A stretch of DNA of 14,572 nt from Symbiodinium natans (Eukaryota > Sar > Dinophyceae > Suessiales > Symbiodiniaceae). Positions 8,552 through 14,572 of this stretch are shown here, in pieces (position 1 is the stretch's first letter; the number at the start of each line of letters is the position of its first letter). Location: contig CAJNDS010000089.1 of the NCBI GenBank assembly GCA_905221605.1, forward strand, positions 219,001 to 233,572, read 5' to 3'. The notes below the pieces were generated by a model, which worked only from the letters and a program-made list of their open reading frames with translations, ran no database searches and was not told where the DNA came from. Position numbers and translations under genes: made by a program.

Positions 8552-9542
8552 GGCCTCGCAGTAGTTTCAGTCGACACGGATCAACGGAGCAGTGGTCGAT
8601 GGTGCATTTTTGTTGGTACCCAGTGTGATGTGTTTACTTAGACATCTTCGCTTATTGAGGGCTTATGTATGCATTGAGATGCATGAACTTCTGCCGCAGA
8701 TGTTCAAGGTCGAATGTGCATTGAACCAAGGATATGTCAGGTACAACAGGTAGACAGCGCTGAACCCTCATGTTGACCGCGTCAACCGGGCTTGCCGCGA
8801 TCAGATGCTTGCATGTCCTGGTTGTGCATACCATGCTGACACCGAATTCAGTTTCGAGTGCTTCCGCATTTGCCTGCAGTCATGAACCATCAACTGCGAC
8901 AAACGTGTTGCTATGTTTTGCTGTGCAAAGCGATGCCTGCTGAATGCAGAGAGGAGCCAACGAAGTCCGCTCTGGGATCCAAGAGCGACGGGGTCGTTGG
9001 TGAGGCTACTCGGCTACTTGTTCGTCTGTAGTGCAGTACTCTGCTCTCTGGGTGCAGAACGCTTGCTTGCGCCGCCTCAGCAGCCGGGCCGACCCAAACC
9101 ACTAGACGTTTACTTGGGGGATTCGCAGGCTTGGAAGGACCCTTGAAGCTTGTCTGAGTAGCCGTCAGCAGGCTGTGCAAGACCTTCAGTACACTCGTTG
9201 TTTGTGCTCGCGCGCTTCTTGCCAAGTGGGGCTTGGTTGGGGTGATGCCCGGGGGATTCAACATGTCCACTCCTCAAGCGAATTGCACCTCCCCCAAACG
9301 AGTTTTGCAGCTCCACAGGAGGAGGCTGGGAGGGCTTTGCGCGATGTTTGGGGCACAAAAAAAGGTTGGGAAGGATGGAAGCAAACCGGGTCTTGGTCTC
9401 TCGTTCCAGACGCCTCTGGCGAATATACACAGCGGACTTTGGTGTAATGAGACTTGGACATTGTTGCAGGGACATTTGTCATCCTCGCCCTCTGAACAGC
9501 GTTTTTGTTTCGGTTTTTGTCTTTACCGATTTCACTTCGAAG
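8552..9542. other. Region upstream of the first ankyrin exon; gene start not found
   Basis: The ankyrin frame cannot be followed upstream of 9543. Several frames are open (for example 8913-9146 and 9233-9530), but none shows an ankyrin unit, a ubiquitin-like domain or another N-terminal module. The bases before 9543 (a T-rich stretch ending CTTCGAAG) suit a 3' splice site. The N-terminal exons probably lie here unrecognised or further left. Confidence 0.4.
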
Positions 9543-12500
9543 GATGGGACCACGACGTTGCACATCGCGGCGCGGAATGGTCACACCGAAGTACTCCGCT
9601 GCCTTCTAAAGGCAGCCCTTGCACTGCGATTTTGTGTCTTCGGTTGCAGCTCTCAACTTCGACTCCGCAATATCCCTGCAATAGATGCTTCCTCTTGCTT
9701 GCGAGAGCCTTCAGAGCCTTAGCAGATCTTAGCAGTATGCAAGCCTGGGCCAGGAAGGCGGTGACGCTGACGTGGTCACAACGAGAGGCGAAACACCGAT
9801 CCTCCTCGCGGCTCAACAGGCGCTGTGCACTGGGTGCATGAGCGCTGAGCAGTCTTTGTCGTGTCTCGCTTGCGCATCCTATGTATTCCACAGGGCCGAA
9901 GGTGGTCCAATGTGGTATACGGTGCATTTATGCCCAGTCTATGCTGGGTTTGACTCTGCCGTGATGTTTCTTTGTGTGTCGGCTTGGTGCAGTTTACGTA
10001 GGGTCTCAAAGTATTTCACCTGCCCCCCCCACCACCACCAGACCTGCAGGGGTACTTGGAAACAGTCATCGTGTTGGTGGAAGCTGGAGCCGACAAGCCG
10101 CTTGGCTTCTGGGCCAGGTCGAGGTCCACTGAAGGCATAGGCATAGTCTGGCACAGTGGCTTCGTGATTCGTGAAACCACTTCGTGGATTCGTGGAAGCA
10201 CTTCGCGCACTTATGGGCCGCTTTCCCAAGTCTTGACTTTCCCGAGGCAGAGAGCTGCAGAGCATGGCCTGACTGCAGTGCACGCAGCTGTGGAGCGCGG
10301 TCACCTGGAAGTTGTCCAGTTCCTGATCAAAGCCCGGGTGGACGTCGACCACGCAGGGCACCTAGAACGAGACATGAAAGGATGCACCCACCACATATGT
10401 GTGCAGAATCCGATCTTGGTGGTAGCGGCATATGACCTCACGATGCCTGATGTGCCCCTCCCAGGCGAAGGATAGTGGTGCCACGCCACTGTTCCTGGCC
10501 GCCTACAAGGGTCAGGCTGGCAGTGTGGTCCTGGCGTCGAGTCATGCCCACTCAAGACTCAAGCTAGAGTAGGAACTTACATATGCTTTCTTCCATCTCT
10601 CAAAGTCCTTGACAAAATGGTCCCGACATGGTACATGGCAGTACGCACATCGTGCTGCAGGTGGCCCTGGTCCAATCGCTGCTCGACGCAAGAGCAGACA
10701 AAGACCGTCCTGAACATCAAGGAGCCTTATTTGCCAGAAACCTGCACGCTCCATAACTCCCACCCAGAATTCGGATTGCACCAGTTTGCGCCGCGCTCAA
10801 TGCCATAGTTAGAGCTTGGATCACTCTTCGCGTTGTTGGCGGGCAAGCGAAATCGGAATGGTGCCCTTTGCAGGAGCCACACCTTTGTTCATTGCATCCC
10901 AGATGGGACACTTGGATGTTGCGCAATGCCTCTTGGATGCGTCTGCAAATCCGGATCTTCATAAAGCTCATAACGTCTCGCCGCTGTACATTGCCTCAGA
11001 GTGTGGGCACGCAGAGGTTGTACTAGCAATTCTTGGGGCAGGAGCCGACATGAACAAAGTGACAGATCGAGGAACCACAGCCCTGTACATCGCAGCGCAG
11101 GAGAATCGGATTGAGGTCGTGAGGCATCTATTGATAGCCAGGGCTGATGCTGACATTTCCGAACACAATGGAGCAACTCCAGCTCACATAGCAAGCCAGA
11201 GCAGCAATCTGGACATCCTACACCACTTAATCGATGCATCAGCGGATATAGACAAAACAAACAAGCACGGCGCCTCGCCGCTGTACTGTGCTGCTGAACA
11301 AGGGAAGTTGGGCAGCGTCCGTGTCTTGGTGCAAGCAGGTGCTCGTCATATGCCAACAAGTGCTGGCGTCACGCCCTTGTTCATCGCAGCCAGACGAAAC
11401 AACGTGGATGTGGTACGATATCTCCTCGCAGCAAGGGCTGATCCGGAGTTTGTGAAGGATGATGGGAGCACGAGCTTGTCCATTGCAGCTCAGAAGGGCC
11501 ACTGTGAAGTCGTTCGGTGTTTCTTGGCCGCAGGTGCCCAGCTCAGCATCAACCCGCAGACAGGCGCCTCACCTTTGTTTGTTGCCTCGCAGAAAGGCCA
11601 CGTGGAGGTAGCTCAGTGCTTGATTGTGGCGCGTTCAGAGGTAAACCAGGTAACCTTTGATGAGGCCAGTTCACTACTAATTGCTGCACAGAGTGGCCAT
11701 CAAGACGTGGTGCACTGCTTGATGGAAGCGGCGGCCGATGTGGATCTGCCGGACAAGCAGGGTGTGACTGCCCTACACGCAGCTGCGAGACAGGGCCACT
11801 TGGGTGTAGTTCAGCTGTTGATCAACGGGGCTGCCGATGTGCACATTGCCCGAGACTCCGGCCTCGCACCACTTCACGTTGCTACGCAGGGTGGATACCT
11901 GCAGATTGTCCAGTCCTTACTGGAGGCCAGTGCGAACAAAGAGCAAATGTGTACTGCTGGACGGACACCCCTCCACTGCGCAGCGGAGATCGGCTACCTC
12001 TACATTGCGCAGCATCTGCTCGATGCTGGCGTGGACAAGAACCGAGCAACGCACAGCGGAGCCACATCACTGTGGTTTGCTGCCTCGGAGTCTGGGCCTT
12101 TGGCTAGTACTGCTTTGAGACTTTGCCTTTGCCCGCTCTAAGTCGCTCAGGCTCCGAGGGTGTAAGTTTAGATCAAAGCATGTCAATGCCATCCTTCTAG
12201 CCCGCAGGGGGGTATTCGCTTGCCAAAGCCTGCTTCGACTGGACACCATGCAGCAGTCCCCTTCAAAGAAACTCCTGTGTATCGGTTCATGTTGCGAGGT
12301 AAGGTGTGCAAGGTCTCGTCGACAACAGAGAACCCACTGACTGTAGCTGTAGACTGACTGTAAGTTAAACTCAGAATGACTGTCCACGCTGACACTTCCA
12401 CCACCCTTGCCTCGAAAACATGCGCTTGCACTAACACTGCCATCCATTAAAGTTGAACTGTCAGGAGGGTCACATGGAGATGGTTCAGCTGCTGCTCGCT

Positions 12501-13807
12501 GCAACAGCCAACTGCGACGCTGCCACGCACGACGGCCTGAGTCCCTTGCACTCCGCCGTGCTAAGGGGCCACTTGCAAGTCGCAGGCGTGACAGTTGGTT
12601 GCCAGGGATCTCTTGTGTAGCAGGCGTAGCAAGTGAACTTTAGGTGCATGGGGCATGTTCTCCGTTGTGCGCGGCAGGTGCTTTACTGGCCGGAAGTGCG
12701 AATGTGGACTTGGCCACCAGATCCGGCGTGCATCCCCTCTTCAGCGCCGCGGAGTCGGGGCAGCTGCACATGATCCAGTGCTTGTTGGAAGCAAGCGCGG
12801 ACAAAGACAAGCAGACCACCTGTGGAAGTACCGCCTTGCACATTGCTGCACAACAAGGCCAGTTTCAAGCAGCAAGCCGGTTGCTGGCAGCGGGGGTTGA
12901 TTGCGATCTTGTCGGAGGGAGTGGGCTTACGCCACTGCACCTTGCAGTCCAGAACGGCCATGTGGAGGTCGCCAGCTTACTGCTGTCAGCAGGAGCGCAA
13001 CCCAATCGAGCCGATGGCAATGGTGTACTGCCATTGGAATATGCAGCGCAGCATGGGGGCATACAGATCGTGCAAGCCTTGTTGCAGGCTGAGGCGGATG
13101 CGAACCAGCCAGGAGACAGTGGGCAGACGCCACTCTACGTCGCAGCCACAGCAGGTCATGTCCAGATCATAAACTGCTTGGTGAAAGCACAGGCCGACCT
13201 TGACAGCAAAGGTGAGAGGATGGCATTGCACACTGCAGTTGAACAAGGCAACACTGCAGTCACGCGGTGCCTCCTTCACCATGGAGCTCCCAGAGACACA
13301 TTCCGAGCAGATGGCAAGACACCGCTTTGCATTGCTGCAGAGCAGGGCAATGTCGACATCGTGAAATGCTTATTGCTGTCAAGGGCATGCACACAGGTCG
13401 CGACCGCGGAAGGCATGACACCTTTGCACATTGCTGCTCATTGCGGCCACCTGTCAGTCGTCCGCTCCCTCCTCGATGCCAAGGCGGACAAGACGGCTGC
13501 TGCCAGGAATGGTGAGACACCGGTATATCTGGCGGCACAGAACGGGCACCTGTCCGCCTTGCATAGCCTGTTGGCTCAAGACACACCGTTCGACCAGGGC
13601 AAGGAGGGCAAGGATGCATCCAGCCCACAAAGCCTAGGGCTGAGGAGATTGAAGAGGGGTTCTTCAGAGTCTACCTGGAACGCGCGTGTTCCAATTGACA
13701 GGATGCCGATTTTCAGGAACCTCGGAGACGAACTGGCAAAGACTAACCTATGCCAAGCTGATCTAATGCTGAGACCTCGACCTAGAACACAATATACGTT
13801 AGTATGA
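9543..13807 (+). CDS. Ankyrin-repeat protein with 27 repeats, nine exons (5' incomplete)
   Basis: Exons: 9543-9611, 9754-9819, 10050-10104, 10261-10352, 10465-10515, 10661-10721, 10874-12087, 12465-12585 and 12678-13807 (stop TGA 13805-13807). They total 2859 nt, one frame of 952 residues. Splicing restores unbroken ankyrin units at every junction, for example LLK+EGGDADV, AAQQ+GYLETV, AGADKPL+EHGLTAVH, VDVDH+AKDSGATPLF, AAYKGQ+VALVQSLL, DRPEHQ+GATPLFIA, FAAS+EGHMEMVQ and GHLQVA+GALLAGS. I count 27 repeats of about 33 residues with the pattern G.TPLh.AA..GH..VV..LL.A.AD.. The repeats run from the first exon to about 13605. The last 65 or so residues (after GKEGKDASS) are not ankyrin and may include read-through of an unseen intron. 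Ankyrin arrays are helical solenoids that bind other proteins; no enzymatic or membrane domain is visible, so the partner and location are unknown. The array starts abruptly in a unit, so upstream exons are probably missing. Pieces appear in single frames at 10816-12141 and 12644-13807, but those ATGs lie in intron sequence and are not real starts. Confidence 0.85.
9612..9753 (+). other. Ankyrin intron 1, GC-AG, 142 nt
   Basis: Donor AAAG|GCAGCC, acceptor CCAG|GAAGG, phase 0. Removal joins RCLLK to EGGDADVV within ankyrin unit 1. Confidence 0.7.
9820..10049 (+). other. Ankyrin intron 2, GC-AG, 230 nt
   Basis: Donor ACAG|GCGCTG, acceptor TGCAG|GGGTAC, phase 0, with CAG|G at both ends. It contains a C-rich run and CCA repeats just before the acceptor (10022-10040). 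Removal gives ILLAAQQGYLETVIVL. Confidence 0.75.
10105..10260 (+). other. Ankyrin intron 3, GC-AG, 156 nt, with internal minisatellite
   Basis: Donor CTTG|GCTTCT, acceptor CTGCAG|AGCATG, phase 1. The split codon becomes Glu, giving AGADKPLEHGLTAVHAAVE. Two imperfect copies of a CTTCGTG(G)ATTCGTG unit sit at 10160-10179 and 10180-10200, with a partial third copy. Confidence 0.7.
10160..10209 (+). repeat. Imperfect 20-21-bp tandem repeat, about 2.5 copies
   Basis: CTTCGTGATTCGTGAAACCA is followed by a 21-base variant with an extra G and two substitutions, then a partial CTTCGCGCA. It lies within intron 3 of the ankyrin gene. Confidence 0.7.
10353..10464 (+). other. Ankyrin intron 4, GC-AG, 112 nt
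   Basis: Donor CCAC|GCAGGG, acceptor CCCAG|GCGAAG, phase 0. Removal gives VDVDHAKDSGATPLFLAA. Confidence 0.68.
10516..10660 (+). other. Ankyrin intron 5, GC-AG, 145 nt
   Basis: Donor GTCAG|GCTGGC, acceptor TGCAG|GTGGCC, phase 0, with CAG|G at both junctions. Removal gives AAYKGQVALVQSLLDARAD. Confidence 0.72.
10722..10873 (+). other. Ankyrin intron 6, GA-AG, 152 nt, flanked by a 7-base direct repeat
   Basis: AGGAGCC occurs at 10720-10726 and at 10872-10878, covering both junctions. The split AG|GAGCC on both sides gives a GA donor and an AG acceptor, phase 1. Other cuts inside the repeat give the same mRNA but less usual intron ends. The product reads DKDRPEHQGATPLFIASQ. Confidence 0.68.
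12088..12464 (+). other. Ankyrin intron 7, GA-AG, 377 nt
   Basis: Donor CTCG|GAGTCT, acceptor GTCAG|GAGGGT, phase 0, with GGAG at both junctions. This is the longest intron of the gene. The product reads SLWFAASEGHMEMVQLLL, a complete ankyrin helix pair. Reading on without splicing stops at 12139-12141. Confidence 0.68.
12586..12677 (+). other. Ankyrin intron 8, GC-AG, 92 nt
   Basis: Donor CGCAG|GCGTGA, acceptor GGCAG|GTGCTT, phase 1, with GCAG|G at both junctions. The product reads RGHLQVAGALLAGSANVDL. Confidence 0.72.
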
Positions 13808-14572
13808 CATTATAAGCATAACAAAGCTTGAAACCGTTGATGGAACCCCATTGTGTCACCTGTGTTTTCTGCTCTGAGGATGAACGCGACATTTTGGGAG
13901 CTGTTGGCTGCGTGCCCCGGGTCTTCCAGATTGTGTCGTGCTGTGGTTGTTTTTTCGAGTGCATGTCTTGGGGTTGCACTGTTCGTTCGTACCAGCAAGC
14001 GCTAGGCAAGGGCCGCCGATAACTGTTGTCAAGCTCAAGCTACATGTAATCAGTGATTCGTGCAGTACCCTTGCCCAGCGAACAAAAAGATGCAATGATA
14101 CTGCTAATGCCACATTGAACTGGGCGAGTGCCCGCATAATTAGTTACATTGCTGCATAGATGCAAGCTGAGCGGCTCCATAGCCGTTTCACAGCATGGCG
14201 TTCTGTGCCTGGCAAGATACAAAACATGATGGTTGGGGCAACTGGGAACAAGAGTAGTCACGGATCTAGCAATCACGAACAGCTCGCCCATCTTCCAATG
14301 TGCTTCTAAATCTTTACAGTAAGCACATAGTGAATCTTTAAGTCCTAAAACAAGGCCCTGCGTCTCCTTTTTAAATATAGTATATCCGGGTTCTATTTCT
14401 CACTTTGTCATTGTCGTACGTTTTACAACCCCCGATCGCCAGAAAAGACATGCTTCACAGCCATGGGAAATTGTAACCATTACGGTGCGCCAACAATTCT
14501 CTTGTGGCTGCGCAAGGACTGGTCAGGTCTGCCGGGATTCAGGGTTGAATTATATTGAATTCCCAAATTCGG
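13808..14572. other. Downstream of the ankyrin gene; nothing recognised
   Basis: Short open frames occur on both strands (for example 13828-14022 + and 14040-14291 -), none with a known domain. The stretch becomes more AT-rich towards its right end. No terminator or polyadenylation signal can be named with confidence. It presumably holds the 3' untranslated region and intergenic sequence. Confidence 0.45.

Larger units (their letters stand above)
9543..13605 (+). repeat. Array of 27 ankyrin repeats (interrupted by introns)
   Basis: Units 1 to about 4 lie in the six short 5' exons, units 5-16 plus half of 17 in exon 10874-12087, the rest of 17 and the start of 18 in exon 12465-12585, and 18-27 in the last exon. 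Well-conserved units include GMTPLHIAAHCGHLSVV, GATPLFIASQMGHLDVA and GVTALHAAARQGHLGVV. Degenerate ones include unit 9 (GARHMPTSA loop) and unit 24 (ERMALHTAVEQGN). Unit length is steady at 33 residues with occasional loss of one or two. Confidence 0.85.

Noticed and set aside
10816-10873. ATG at 10816 as the start of a 441-residue ankyrin protein
   Set aside because: Bases 10722-10873 behave as an intron; upstream exons supply four further ankyrin repeats that join in frame at 10874.
11239-11502. Minus-strand frames opposite the ankyrin exons (also 10889-11359 and 13260-13628)
   Set aside because: They are shadows of the strongly supported + strand ankyrin coding sequence.
12644-12677. Start codon at 12644 for a separate 387-residue ankyrin protein
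   Set aside because: The ankyrin unit is split at 12585/12678, and joining across the GC-AG intron restores it; the ATG lies in the intron.

Overview
This window looks like nuclear DNA from a dinoflagellate, most likely a coral-symbiont type (Symbiodiniaceae) or a relative. The evidence is the gene structure. Coding sequence is broken into short exons, and the reading frame is recovered only by using GC-AG and GA-AG introns with AG|G-type boundaries, which is a known dinoflagellate habit. The protein types also fit: an EF-hand cation-channel tail, a very long ankyrin-repeat protein and a proline-rich repeat protein. There is no operon structure, ribosome-binding site, CRISPR array, insertion sequence or RNA gene that I can support. 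All species and family assignments come from reading the sequence, with no database search.

Layout. At about 38-653 lie the last four exons of a gene that enters from the left: the C-terminal EF-hand tail of a voltage-gated cation channel-like protein. Its second exon completes the EF-hand loop and its third is a 33-nt micro-exon. From 654 to about 3720 is mostly non-coding sequence with two weak, fragmentary candidates: a translation-initiation-factor-2-like piece (2139-2474) and an unrecognised two-exon fragment (2497-2949). At 3721-5070 is an uninterrupted 449-codon frame rich in Pro, Ala, Thr and Lys. Its core is six imperfect copies of a 42-49-residue unit. From 5071 to 9542 I find no convincing gene. 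This stretch holds a 16-G run, a 185-base pyrimidine-rich tract and one possible small terminal exon.

The main feature is 9543-13807, an ankyrin-repeat gene of nine recoverable exons joined by eight introns. They splice to one open frame of 952 residues with 27 consecutive ankyrin repeats of about 33 residues. None of its eight introns starts with GT: six start with GC and two with GA. The first 394 coding bases are cut by six introns, whereas the two largest exons carry 12-13 and about 9 repeats without interruption. The true N-terminus was not found, so the gene probably extends upstream.

Every supported gene is on the + strand, which agrees with the unidirectional gene order common in dinoflagellates. 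Nothing shows that the genes form a pathway. They read as independent neighbours: a membrane channel, a low-complexity protein and a protein-interaction scaffold. I do not see a clearly new multi-gene system. The points most worth following up are the all-non-GT intron set, the 7-base direct repeats at some splice junctions, and the uneven intron distribution of the ankyrin gene.
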